Source: CAZAZQ01 sp964489705
GTDB lineage: Bacteria > Zixibacteria > MSB-5A5 > GN15 > FEB-12
Length of the DNA: 64,000 nucleotides
Reading direction: 5' to 3'
Assembly: GCA_964489705.1 (NCBI GenBank)
Contig: CAZAZQ010000012.1
Location: 14,990-78,989 of the forward strand
Shown here one piece after another: positions 18,024-27,050 of this stretch. A program made the position numbers and the translations under genes. How positions within the stretch are numbered: position 1 is the stretch's first letter; every line of letters starts with the position of its first letter. The notes under the pieces were generated by a model. That model was given only the letters and a program-made list of their open reading frames with translations. It did no database searches and was not told where the DNA came from.

Positions 18024-18366
18024 TCTTGTATTATTTTCCTATTGACGTACAAAGCCTTCCATCTATTTACTTGGCTTTGGCCGTTTTATTTTGCAGGTGA
18101 AATTACAATAAAATGTTTTTATATGCAAGGATTTTAGCGAAAAAAGAAAAGCGGGATGCGGAGCATGAATGGCACAGCATAACTTGTTGACATCCTTAAT
18201 GTTGAGATGGAAAGCGGTTTACCTCTCGAGTTATAGTGTCCCAAGATAAAGAACTTGTTCTTTAGCTCGGAAGGGAAGAAGGATTGATGTTCATACGACA
18301 ACGGCTGCGGTGAGGATAGTTTTACCGCAGCCGTAATATGTCCGCATATGTATCGTCATCACTGGA
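18024..18366. other. intergenic region between genes C and B, with a 5' remnant of gene A
   Basis: These 343 bases hold no intact gene. The AT-rich part next to gene B (18024-18160) probably carries B's promoter. The last 69 bases (18298-18366) are an exact copy of the start region of gene A, including its start codons and hairpin. The frame breaks at 18297, so it is a truncated remnant directly behind C's stop codon. Confidence 0.7.
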
Positions 18367-18989
18367 CTACATAATAATAACCAACTTGCCTATCTGTGTC
18401 TCCCCATCCTCAGACTCAACCGTCCAATAGTACAACCCCGAAACCACCAACTGCGTGTTCCGCGTAATCAAATTCCACGTCTCATGCGACGCATTCGGAT
18501 CCGACGGCGCATAGTTGTGCTCAATCTCTCGAACCAAATCCCCGTCCAACGTGAATATCCGAATCGTACACTTCGGCGGCAAGTTGGCAAAGTGAATCGC
18601 CCGCACCCGGTCGTCCGGCCGATCCAACTCCGTCCGCCCCTCATATCCCAACGAACGGTACCCGGCGTCTATCCGATACGGGTTCGGATACACAATCACT
18701 TTCAAGTCCTTCTGTGCCACTTCATCCGCCGAACTCAAGGGATATGCACTCTTGGCACCCACCGTTACCGAGCTCTCTAACGACGGCAGACCCGAAGACG
18801 GAGACCCAAAGTCAAACGCCGTCACATTCACCCAGTACGGCACCGTCGGCAGCAAGTCCTCGATGACAAACTCATACTCGAAGTATTTTAGGTAGCCGTC
18901 TTCAGTCAGTTCTTCCGGACGAGCCGAGTCAGGATTCAAGGTAGAGGGGAAGGGCTGATCGGGGAAGCGCTTGCGGATGCCGTGGGGCA
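18298..18989. repeat. 692-bp exact repeat, copy 2 (pairs with 15109-15800)
   Basis: Second copy of the exact repeat. Here it covers the last about 207 codons of gene C plus a non-coding remnant of the 5' end of gene A. Confidence 0.95.
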
Positions 18990-21045
18990 GCCCCAGCTCT
19001 GATTGATTGTAGTCCTGCATGGTGAAGTAGAACAGGGAATCTCCCCAGGGTCCGGAATGGACGTAGGGAGAGGAGATAGTGTACACCAGGGGATCGAAAA
19101 AGGGATCTTTACATGAATCACCGTAGAGGCAGCGTAATTGTTCCAGAGAAAAAGGATTATCGTTCAATACCCACTCGTTCCTCGTGGTGTCATAGACGTA
19201 TTTGTTATAGTCTTCCAGGTCGTAGGAGGCGACGACACTGTAGCTGGTAGCGCGTTCGTCACGAGCGAGGTAAATACGATATCCTTCAAAGTCGATATCG
19301 CCGGAGAAGACGTCGCGGGTTGTCTCTGAACGCTGACCGTTGAATCGGACGTGCAGAGCTCCCACGGTCGGCGTAATCCAGAAAGTCGGCGCCGGTGGCG
19401 GAGAAGCGCCGCGGAAATCCGGCACGCCGTCACCTTCGTACCAGATGGTATCGGCAAGGAGGGTATCAACGTTGTATGAGGTATCGATTGTCGTATCAAT
19501 ATGGTCAATGAGCGTGTCGTTAATCCACACGGTATCGAAGAAGGAGTCGATAACCATTTCCATTGTGGAGTCTCTTATGAAAATATGATTTTTCCCGGCA
19601 AAGCCGTCTTCGTCGGTGTCAACACCGGGGTTGTCATATATCCAGGACGCCCAGACAGCGTTTTTGGTCAAGTCTTCAAAGTTGAGGTTGGAATAAAAGA
19701 TTTCAGGATGGTGAGGGAGATTATTTAGGTTATTTTCGTCGGTATGGAAGTTTTCCCCGGCGACATAGGCAAAAGAGACAGGAAGGGTTTGCCCGGGATC
19801 GATGGTGAATGGTCCGAAGGAAAGCAAGTATCGGGTATCATATCCCCGAGTAATACTGTCAATTCTTGCTTCGGTTAAGCCTCCAACGGCGGGATAGAGC
19901 CAATCAGACGCCGGGTCATCCGGGATAGATGACGTAAAAACTTGATCGTAATCAAATTCTTTGTTGCGGAGAACATAATATTTATTTGCATCTCCTTCAG
20001 GAGTACCTAAACCGCCGGTACCAAAATCACGGTAAGGTTCTTTCCAACGACCCCGGTATGGCTTTTCCCGAGGCCCGAAATCGAGAGAAGGATCCCCGTT
20101 ACTAACCCACCAGTTGAAAGAAACGTCCAGCCGGGTAGCGGGAGTTCGAACAATCCGCATACCTGTCACATGAGGAACCGGCCCGCTTTGTGGGTCGTTT
20201 ACTTTGTCGAGGTCACCGTCGTTGTCGGCAATCCAGGCGATGTTGGTGGTGATGTCAAATGTATATCCCTTATAAGTAAACGGTCGCTTCTCAAGGAAGC
20301 CGCAGATATCGTCATCGAACCCGCCTGCACAAGGAATAGGACCGAAGCAGACATCAGCGTCAACGTACAGTCCCATGTAAACGCTATCCAGCGTTCTGGT
20401 GCCGATATTTTTTATTTTGTAATCGAACAACACGAAATCTTCCGCATATTCGTACGACCAAGAAAAAGAGCTCTGCGTCACTCCAATATAGAGGGGAATA
20501 TGCACAGGATTGTAGAGGTTGCTTGCCACCAACTCCGGGAAGGTATCGGTATACGTGAAAATGTAATCTTCTTCCGAGATGGCATCTTCATATTCCGGCT
20601 TGGAGGGATCGATAATGGAACGTTTTTTGAACACCGCCGTGTATTTGTCATCCGGGAACATTTCCCTGATGTACTGCCACCCGTCGGCGCCGACCGTTAC
20701 TAATGTGTCTCTTCCTACTACCGCACCAATCCAGAACGCTCCGGCAAAAAGGTAACTGGTGTTGGAGCGTTTGGGGTATTCGCACGAGCGAACCGTCTCG
20801 CCGGTGAAACAATCAGCAGTGGAAACGGCAAAACCGGTTCCGAACGTACCGTTGTTGTTGACGGCTAAGACGATTTTCCCCACTCGATGTGCCGCAATAC
20901 AGTGATAGGGGATAATAGCGGAAGCAAGATTCTGATTCAATTCCTTTTCATTACCGATTAATTTGGCGCGTCCATACGTGCTCACGGCGGCTGCGGCAAT
21001 TATCAGGCAGACCACCACCGCTGTTTTCAACATCTTTTCTAACAT
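18367..21045 (-). CDS. large secreted protein C with FlgD-like C-terminal sorting module
   Basis: This 892-residue paralogue of B opens at ATG 21045 (a GTG at 21072 is an alternative). The signal peptide is MLKTAVVVCLIIAAAAVSTYG. The order of regions matches B: VGKIVLAVNNNGTFGTG, FAGAFWIGAVVGRDTLVTV, a beta-rich body with Asp-rich loops that may bind calcium, then the sorting module with VIVYPNPYRIDAGYRSLG and the end KLVIIM. The last about 207 residues are identical to B, while the middle differs at many positions. It is first in the order C-B-A, all leftward, and may start the operon. The sorting module suggests export through a type IX-like system and surface display. No catalytic motif was recognised. 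Confidence 0.87.
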   Translation of the reverse strand: MLEKMLKTAVVVCLIIAAAAVSTYGRAKLIGNEKELNQNLASAIIPYHCIAAHRVGKIVLAVNNNGTFGTGFAVSTADCFTGETVRSCEYPKRSNTSYLFAGAFWIGAVVGRDTLVTVGADGWQYIREMFPDDKYTAVFKKRSIIDPSKPEYEDAISEEDYIFTYTDTFPELVASNLYNPVHIPLYIGVTQSSFSWSYEYAEDFVLFDYKIKNIGTRTLDSVYMGLYVDADVCFGPIPCAGGFDDDICGFLEKRPFTYKGYTFDITTNIAWIADNDGDLDKVNDPQSGPVPHVTGMRIVRTPATRLDVSFNWWVSNGDPSLDFGPREKPYRGRWKEPYRDFGTGGLGTPEGDANKYYVLRNKEFDYDQVFTSSIPDDPASDWLYPAVGGLTEARIDSITRGYDTRYLLSFGPFTIDPGQTLPVSFAYVAGENFHTDENNLNNLPHHPEIFYSNLNFEDLTKNAVWASWIYDNPGVDTDEDGFAGKNHIFIRDSTMEMVIDSFFDTVWINDTLIDHIDTTIDTSYNVDTLLADTIWYEGDGVPDFRGASPPPAPTFWITPTVGALHVRFNGQRSETTRDVFSGDIDFEGYRIYLARDERATSYSVVASYDLEDYNKYVYDTTRNEWVLNDNPFSLEQLRCLYGDSCKDPFFDPLVYTISSPYVHSGPWGDSLFYFTMQDYNQSELGLPHGIRKRFPDQPFPSTLNPDSARPEELTEDGYLKYFEYEFVIEDLLPTVPYWVNVTAFDFGSPSSGLPSLESSVTVGAKSAYPLSSADEVAQKDLKVIVYPNPYRIDAGYRSLGYEGRTELDRPDDRVRAIHFANLPPKCTIRIFTLDGDLVREIEHNYAPSDPNASHETWNLITRNTQLVVSGLYYWTVESEDGETQIGKLVIIM
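19451..19686. repeat. 236-bp exact tract, copy 2 (pairs with 16417-16652)
   Basis: Partner of 16417-16652; see that entry. Flanking DNA diverges on both sides. Confidence 0.85.
20564..20664. repeat. 101-bp exact tract, copy 2 (pairs with 17524-17624)
   Basis: Partner of 17524-17624 near the 5' end of gene C. Confidence 0.8.
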
Positions 21046-21235
21046 CGTTATTCCCACTTCATGAGCGTTCACATCATTTCTTCGTTACTGACGTTTATGT
21101 CTGCTCGATTATTTAACGAGCCAGTCAATTATGAATGAGAAATTCTACAATATTTTTAGTGAAATCACAAGAATTTTTAGGGGAATTTTGAAAGCCGTCT
21201 CACCCCTCTTCTATTTGAGAAGCTCCGGGCAAACG

Positions 21236-21271
21236 AAAAAGCAGGTCGGGAAAAGCCCAACCTGCTTTTTT
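21236..21271 (-). terminator. rho-independent terminator after the subtilase gene
   Basis: An 11-bp stem (aaaaagcaggt / acctgcttttt) with an inner GGG/CCC pairing and T runs on both strands. It lies 17 bases past the subtilase stop and before gene C's promoter region. Confidence 0.85.
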
Positions 21272-21287
21272 ATAAGGCACTTTATTG

Positions 21288-23606
21288 TCAGCAGCTACAC
21301 GGCGGGGGACCGCTGGCAAAGAGGTACTGCACCAAATAGGTTAAATCGGCGACGTTCACCCCGTCGGAGCAGTTTACGTCAGCCGCTTCGAGAGGGGTAG
21401 GAGGAGCTCCGCTTTTGAAAAGGTAGTTCACCAGATATGTTATGTCACTCACGGTCACTCCGGGAATACCATCAAGATCGCCACGCTCCAAGCATACCGA
21501 AACGGTGGCGCTGGAGAGGATAGGGGTGTAGGTTAGGTTGAATCCCGAAAATTCGGGGAGATAGGTGCTGTACCCGTCGAGTTCGATGATTGCCGATTCC
21601 GTGTCGGAGGCGGACGGAGGAATAGAAAAATAGAGCTTGAGAATGGCTCCTGAACCGGCAGACAAATCGGGAGAGCTCCCGCTGGATGAGCTTTCCAGTT
21701 TGATGGTGACGCGCTTGTTGCCGACATCGAAATGGAGATAAGATTGGTTTTCAAAGTACTCGGTGCGGCAACCGACTGTGGAGAAGGAATCAAGGGAGAG
21801 ATTGAGCGTGCCGTTGTATTCCACCGGGATTTTGAACAACCTCATCGGCACCGAGTTACGGGCGTTGACCGTCACTTCCACTTGCGTGCCTTTGGCTCCG
21901 GCTGTGTCTTGGGGGATGAGAGAGTCGGCTAAGGCGATGATATAGTTAGGCTTAGTCATGGTGCGTATATCCCCGCCGGCGTTGATTTCGAGCGAGACGG
22001 AGAACAGCCCGGGAGTGGTATACGTATGGGCAGGGGATTGAAGGGTATCGGTTTCGCCATCGCCAAAATCCCAACTCCAACTATCCACCGCAAGGGCGGA
22101 CGAACCGTAAAAGTGCACCGGGAAAGGTACCCAACCGATGGTCGTGTCGGCATAAAAAGAAACACCCACCACCTGGTCGACCGATCCTCGCAAATCCGGC
22201 ATCGGCCCGATGTGTTTCGGCGAGGAAGCTTGAGGAGTCGAGAAATCTTGCAGCAAACTCCGCATCTCATTGTGGTCGAGCACTGTTCCGTGCGTAGCTT
22301 TATGAATCCCTTGCAGGACAGCACAGGCACCGGTAATAATAGGCGAAGCGCTGGAAGTGCCCGCAAAGGTTGCGGTGTAGTAATTGGTTGTATCAGTGCC
22401 GTATAAATCACCATACCCCAGCGTGTAAACGTTCCACGTTCCATAGGCGTGGACATCCATGCGCTTCCCGTAGTCGGTGAAAGAAGCCGGAGCATGGTTG
22501 CCGTCGGAGGCGGCGATCATGATAGCGCCGGAAAAGCGGTAATCGGGATCGAACAGCCGTCCGTACCAGGTGGTATCGTCAAGGTTTTCCGCTCCGTTGG
22601 CGCCCGCTTCCACCACGATACGCCCCAGAGCCGTCGCTTGGAGAATGGCGTCAAACGTTGCTTGTTCGTATTCTACCGGAACGAAGTTGTTGTTGTGCGG
22701 TCCGTAGATTTGGAGCTCGATGAGGATAACATCACCCGTGTCGGTATTGGTCACCGCTGTGTTGATGGCGGAGGCGGTAGACATCGAACCGATGGAAACC
22801 GTTCCCAAATCGACATTGAAAGCAATTCCTGTCATCCCAAAGGAGTTGGAATCGGCGGCGATTTCACCGAGCACGGCGGTGCCGTGGTGATACCAGTCAG
22901 GGTCCGGTATTTTGCTGCCTGCGATATGAAAGTGGTCGGTGCCGCCGTGGAGGTCTTCGTGGCTTTCCACCCAGTTTCCTTCGATGTCGACGACTTTGAT
23001 GTTTTCCCCTTTACCTCCGTTTACTCCCCAGGCATAATAGGCGTCAATCCCGGTCGGGGCGGGTTGCAGGTAGTTTTCGGCGGCTTCCCAATTGGGAGTC
23101 TGAACGCTGGGAAGTTGCGGCGGAGAGGGGAAATATGCGATTTCGACAATGTCAAGGGCGTTGAGTTCATTAATCATTTCCAGTTTTTCTTGCGCCGAGG
23201 CTTGGGGGCTCAGCTCAACTTCAAAGTAAAGCGATAAGTCCGGTAATTCCCAACCAACTCGTTGAGAAGCGGTTTTCCGCATTTGGTTTAAGGTGGTTAT
23301 ATCCGTCGGAAAGTGGCGTTGAACCGTGGTCGCTCGGTTTTGACCGGAAAGGAGCGAGTTCAGCCTTTTCCATTCGGATCCGGTGGCGGAAAAAGAAGTG
23401 CCGGTAAAGACGGTCTGGGGCGTTCCTTCTTGCAGTTTGAAAATAATGCGGTCGGTGTTCAGAGAAGAAGGAAGGGTTTGATACGTCGGTTTCAGAGGTT
23501 GTGCCCGCCGAAGTTCCGGCATCTTTTTGGCGAAAAGGGGTGAGGTGAGAAGAGAAATACTCAGCAGGAGTGCGAAAATTCTCCCGATTCGTTGAAAATT
23601 GTTCAC
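21288..23606 (-). CDS. secreted subtilisin-like protease with PKD, cohesin-like and dockerin domains
   Basis: This 772-residue exoprotease has a signal peptide of about 26 residues (RIGRIFALLLSISLLTSPLFA), a prodomain-like segment to about 165, and an S8 peptidase domain. The triad is Asp207 (KVVDIEG), His241 (HHGTAV) and Ser418 (GTSSASP), with oxyanion Asn337. A PKD domain follows (SWDFGDGETDTLQSP), then a cohesin-like beta domain (GTQVEVTVNARNSVPMRLF). The C-terminal dockerin has two calcium-loop repeats (DLDGIPGVTVSDITYLV, CSDGVNVADLTYLV). GTG at 23606 is chosen because AGGA stands 8 bases before it and the signal peptide then starts correctly; a longer frame reaches 23678. The active site is complete. 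Confidence 0.92.
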   Translation of the reverse strand: MNNFQRIGRIFALLLSISLLTSPLFAKKMPELRRAQPLKPTYQTLPSSLNTDRIIFKLQEGTPQTVFTGTSFSATGSEWKRLNSLLSGQNRATTVQRHFPTDITTLNQMRKTASQRVGWELPDLSLYFEVELSPQASAQEKLEMINELNALDIVEIAYFPSPPQLPSVQTPNWEAAENYLQPAPTGIDAYYAWGVNGGKGENIKVVDIEGNWVESHEDLHGGTDHFHIAGSKIPDPDWYHHGTAVLGEIAADSNSFGMTGIAFNVDLGTVSIGSMSTASAINTAVTNTDTGDVILIELQIYGPHNNNFVPVEYEQATFDAILQATALGRIVVEAGANGAENLDDTTWYGRLFDPDYRFSGAIMIAASDGNHAPASFTDYGKRMDVHAYGTWNVYTLGYGDLYGTDTTNYYTATFAGTSSASPIITGACAVLQGIHKATHGTVLDHNEMRSLLQDFSTPQASSPKHIGPMPDLRGSVDQVVGVSFYADTTIGWVPFPVHFYGSSALAVDSWSWDFGDGETDTLQSPAHTYTTPGLFSVSLEINAGGDIRTMTKPNYIIALADSLIPQDTAGAKGTQVEVTVNARNSVPMRLFKIPVEYNGTLNLSLDSFSTVGCRTEYFENQSYLHFDVGNKRVTIKLESSSSGSSPDLSAGSGAILKLYFSIPPSASDTESAIIELDGYSTYLPEFSGFNLTYTPILSSATVSVCLERGDLDGIPGVTVSDITYLVNYLFKSGAPPTPLEAADVNCSDGVNVADLTYLVQYLFASGPPPCSC

Positions 23607-23734
23607 GTAGGTGTCCTCACATGAAAAGTTTAGGTTTTTTTGTTTTCTCATTCCATATAAGATAATGTATATCCACATTTACACAACAGGATTTTTCTTC
23701 CCAGGTTCCCCTCAGCTTGCCGAACTTCCTTGTT

Positions 23735-24661
23735 TTATGGCACCGGCGGCGGTCCTCCATGGAAAAGGTAGCTGACGATATACGTCAAGTCGGCGATATT
23801 GAAAGAATCGTCGCCGTCGGCATCACAAGTCACTTGTTGGCATATTGCAGGCGGCGGATTCCCGAACAAACACTGCACTATGGTGGTCAGATCGGCGACG
23901 GTGATTATCCCGTCGTAGTCGTAGTCGCATTCGTAACTGGTTCCCGCCACCGTGATGGAGCCGTCCTTGAGAATCACCTTGTTCGTGTCGAGGTAGCCGT
24001 ACAAGTAAGAGTCAACATGCATTGAATCATACGGAGAAGTATCCGGGTTAACCTCTGCCCATCCGGCACAGGTATCCGCCTGCCAGAGAGTACACAGGTA
24101 GTAGGTGGTGTCATAGATGGTTTCCGTTACGACACCGATAGAGTTTCCCCACGGATCGGAGAAATCCACCGGGGTGGTAATGCTGATGACACTTTTCAAA
24201 ATCGAGTCGGTGACAGCCGTATTAAAAGGAATTCTGACGACGATACCGCCTTGCTGGGGACCGAACCCCCAGGTGTGGACGGTATCGAACGGCAAATTGG
24301 CGATGCAGCGGAACCAAATTTCGCTGCCGTCACCGGCGCGGTCGATGCTTTGCACATATTCGAACCCGGAAACCAGGGTCCCGGCGGTGTCGAAGCCGCC
24401 ATTGCTGAAATTGAAGGTTACAAGGTCCGGTCGTTCCGAGACCAAGACAAATTGAAAACCGGCGATAGTGTCGAAATAATTGGACATGTAGATATTCAAA
24501 AATGCCATTGTCTCGCCGGGGCTGACCACCGTGTCCGGGACGGTTAAAATCAGTTCCGGCACGTCGGTGGAAGTACTACGGGGCGGGAAAAGGAAGGCTG
24601 TTGCCGCAAGGGTGAGGATTACCGCCAATTTTTTGCCGCTCAACGGATTGTGCCACCTCAT
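23735..24661 (-). CDS. secreted protein with cohesin-like and dockerin domains
   Basis: This 308-residue exported protein has a signal peptide (KKLAVILTLAATAFLFPP). A cohesin-like beta-sandwich spans about 36-200 (LILTVPDTVVSPGETMAFLN, IAGFQFVLVSE). A C-terminal dockerin follows, with two Asp-rich loops (CDYDYDGIITVADLTTIV, DADGDDSFNIADLTYIV) and a PPP tail. Cohesin and dockerin bind each other in cellulosomes; here one small protein carries both, so it may link dockerin-bearing enzymes such as the adjacent subtilase, 128 bases downstream. No catalytic domain is seen. AAGGAG precedes ATG with good spacing. Confidence 0.85.
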   Translation of the reverse strand: MRWHNPLSGKKLAVILTLAATAFLFPPRSTSTDVPELILTVPDTVVSPGETMAFLNIYMSNYFDTIAGFQFVLVSERPDLVTFNFSNGGFDTAGTLVSGFEYVQSIDRAGDGSEIWFRCIANLPFDTVHTWGFGPQQGGIVVRIPFNTAVTDSILKSVISITTPVDFSDPWGNSIGVVTETIYDTTYYLCTLWQADTCAGWAEVNPDTSPYDSMHVDSYLYGYLDTNKVILKDGSITVAGTSYECDYDYDGIITVADLTTIVQCLFGNPPPAICQQVTCDADGDDSFNIADLTYIVSYLFHGGPPPVP

Positions 24662-24820
24662 GTAAGTGACTCCTTTCGCGTGTTTCTGTTGATTACCTTC
24701 CGTGAGCTATGGTTCCGACCTATACCCTTATTTTGCTTCGTGAGAGGTACTTTTGCGGTAACAATCCTCTATTCCATAAGAAAAGGAAAATCGTAATTCT
24801 GTCAAGCAATTCCTTGGGAA

Positions 24821-24855
24821 AAAGAGAGCACCGGCTTGGTTAAAAACCGGTGCTC
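24821..24855 (-). terminator. rho-independent terminator after the M16 pair
   Basis: A 9-bp stem (gagcaccgg / ccggtgctc) is followed on the minus strand by TCTTTTTC. It lies 35 bases past the stop of the inactive M16 gene. Confidence 0.8.
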
Positions 24856-24889
24856 GAAAAGCTTGTTCCCTGTGGAACACGAGTAATGA

Positions 24890-27031
24890 CTACTCGTTTT
24901 TTTCAAAGGTACCGGGCGGGAAGGTTTCGTTGATGGTATAGGAATCTATTTTCTGTTCGCTGAACTTCTGGTCGTTGAGCTTGCTTATCGAATTCATGGG
25001 AAGTTTTATCCCTTCCACGGTAGTATAGTTGGAGTAGCTCTCAATCACCGTCCCGGCGCCCATTGGCGTGTCGGAGTAATACGCCTTACTGACCAGCTCG
25101 TAGGTGTCCTTGTTGAAACCGAGCTTGCATATTTCCTCGCCCTGGTCGTCCACCAAGGTAACGAATTCCGCCGGAGCGCCTTCCACTTCGCCGGAACCGC
25201 TGTAAACCGCCCGGTAGTAAGGCTTGTCAAGAGAGGAGAAAATGTGAATGGTGTTCCGCGTCATTTCTTTGTCCAAATCCGCAATATCTTCCTCTGTCAT
25301 CTCGGTGAGTTTCATGGTCATCCGGTCGGTCTTCCAGCCGGTTTGGCCATTGCGGATCCGAATCATTTTTTGCCCCATGACATTCATGACGGATTTGCTC
25401 TTGTCGGGAAATTCCATGAACCAGTCGATGGTGATGGGAATTTCCGTCCCTCCCATCGAGAAGAGCACCGTTCCCTTAACCTTGACGGTCTTGACGTTCT
25501 TGAAGTTATCAAGTCCGCCGTGAGCGGCGACCGCTTTCTCCAAAATTTCTTTCCCTTTCCGGAGATTTTCCGGAGTGAGGGAAAGTTCCTTTTTCTCTTC
25601 GCCGGAGGGAATGGTAATATCGATGGTATCGACCGGACCGTAGCCGAGCTGATCCAACGGCATATCAAAGTCGGAGCCTTTGCCGACCACCAGGATTTGG
25701 AGCGCTTCGGGGTGGAGGTTTTTCTTGGCGGCATTGAGCACATCTTGCGGGGTAACCTTCTCGACCATCTCTTTCTCTTTGAAGATAAAGTCTTCCGGCA
25801 ATCCGTAGAAGTCATACCGCATCAAGCGGGTAGCAACTTCGCCCTTGGAGTCAAAATTGAAAACAAAGGAGTTGAGGTAGCCGTCTTTGCCCATGCGCAT
25901 TTCTTCTTCGGTCGGCGGGTCGGTCTGCATCCGTTTGATTTCTTTGATGATTTCCTGCACCGTCTTGGCGGTCGTTTCCGACTTGGTGGAGGCAAAGTTG
26001 TAGAAAACCCCCGGATAGGCGATCCGTGCCGTGTACACACCGAAAACGGCATAGGCAAGCCCTTCGCGGGAACGAACCGAGTTGAACAGCCTGCTTCCGA
26101 AAGCACCGCCCAAAATATTGTTCATAACGATACGGGCGGCATAGTCGTCGTCTGTGATAAACCCGCCAATGTGTCCCAGGACGATGTTCGATTGGTTGAC
26201 GTCGTTCTTTTCGATGTAGTAGACTTTGTTTTTGAATTCGTAGTTGACCTTGGGAGGAGGAGGGGGCATGTCGTCGGTCTTTTCCCAACCGCCGAAGTAG
26301 GTTTTGATTTTTTTCAGCAACTCGTTTTTGTCGAAATCGCCCCAGATAGCGATTTGGACATTTTGCGGATGGAAGTACTTCTTGTGGAAATTCACCAGGT
26401 CATCGCGAGTGATGGCGTTGATGGTGGCATACTCGGGGTGCCGGGCGTAGGGGGAATCGGCGCCGTAGATGATTTTCTTGAATTCCCGGGTAGCGATCTG
26501 TTGCGGATCGTCGTTTCGCCGGGAGATGGACGAGCGCACCTGAACTTTTGCCAGCTCGATTTTGTCTTCGTCGAAGATGGGATGTTGGAGAATGTCGGCA
26601 AGGACTTCCAACCCCATATCGGTATAATCGCTGAGAATATTGACGCTGGCGCCGCCGGACAAAATTCCCATGTAGGTTTCCACGGAACCGCCGACCCCTT
26701 CCAGCATTTCGTCGATTTCATCGCCCGACCACTTGGCTGTGCCGCCGGTGCGAAGAACCGTGCCCACCAGATCCGCCAACCCGATTTTCTCCGGCGGGTC
26801 AAGGTAAGAGCCGCAATTTATCCGCACCGAGGCGTTGAAGAGCGGCAGACCTTTGTCTTCCAGCAAGTAGAGACGGATACCGTTATCCAGGGTCACCCGC
26901 TCCACTTTCGGAATGTTTATTTTATGTAATTTCGGGTAGGTAAGTTTGTCGACATCCTGTGCGCCCGCATTGATAACGAACAGCCCAAGGAGGAAGATAA
27001 AACCTACCAGCAACGCGATATTCTTTTTCAT
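24890..27031 (-). CDS. inactive M16-family peptidase subunit fused to a LolA-like domain
   Basis: This 713-residue exported protein has the signal peptide MKKNIALLVGFIFLLGLFVINAGA. Residues about 40-480 are an M16 (pitrilysin-like) fold, with the family's GG-rich linker and the YADxx/FGSRLFNSVRS region. The zinc motif HxxEH is replaced by DLVGT (GLADLVGTVLRT), so it cannot bind zinc normally. The C-terminal about 220 residues (from KAVAAHGGLDNFKNVKTVKVKG) resemble the LolA/outer-membrane-lipoprotein-sorting-like beta fold. It follows the active M16 gene by 19 bases. Active/inactive pairs are known as heterodimers in this family; the LolA-like fusion is unusual. ATG at 27031 is preceded by GGGGAG. 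Confidence 0.9.
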   Translation of the reverse strand: MKKNIALLVGFIFLLGLFVINAGAQDVDKLTYPKLHKINIPKVERVTLDNGIRLYLLEDKGLPLFNASVRINCGSYLDPPEKIGLADLVGTVLRTGGTAKWSGDEIDEMLEGVGGSVETYMGILSGGASVNILSDYTDMGLEVLADILQHPIFDEDKIELAKVQVRSSISRRNDDPQQIATREFKKIIYGADSPYARHPEYATINAITRDDLVNFHKKYFHPQNVQIAIWGDFDKNELLKKIKTYFGGWEKTDDMPPPPPKVNYEFKNKVYYIEKNDVNQSNIVLGHIGGFITDDDYAARIVMNNILGGAFGSRLFNSVRSREGLAYAVFGVYTARIAYPGVFYNFASTKSETTAKTVQEIIKEIKRMQTDPPTEEEMRMGKDGYLNSFVFNFDSKGEVATRLMRYDFYGLPEDFIFKEKEMVEKVTPQDVLNAAKKNLHPEALQILVVGKGSDFDMPLDQLGYGPVDTIDITIPSGEEKKELSLTPENLRKGKEILEKAVAAHGGLDNFKNVKTVKVKGTVLFSMGGTEIPITIDWFMEFPDKSKSVMNVMGQKMIRIRNGQTGWKTDRMTMKLTEMTEEDIADLDKEMTRNTIHIFSSLDKPYYRAVYSGSGEVEGAPAEFVTLVDDQGEEICKLGFNKDTYELVSKAYYSDTPMGAGTVIESYSNYTTVEGIKLPMNSISKLNDQKFSEQKIDSYTINETFPPGTFEKNE

Positions 27032-27050
27032 GGTTCGTTTCTCCCCATGC

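Noticed and set aside
15295..18780. Two identical plus-strand open frames of 98 codons at 15295-15591 and 18484-18780
   Set aside because: They are antisense shadows of the repeated sorting module, with no ribosome binding site, and are identical only because the DNA below them is.
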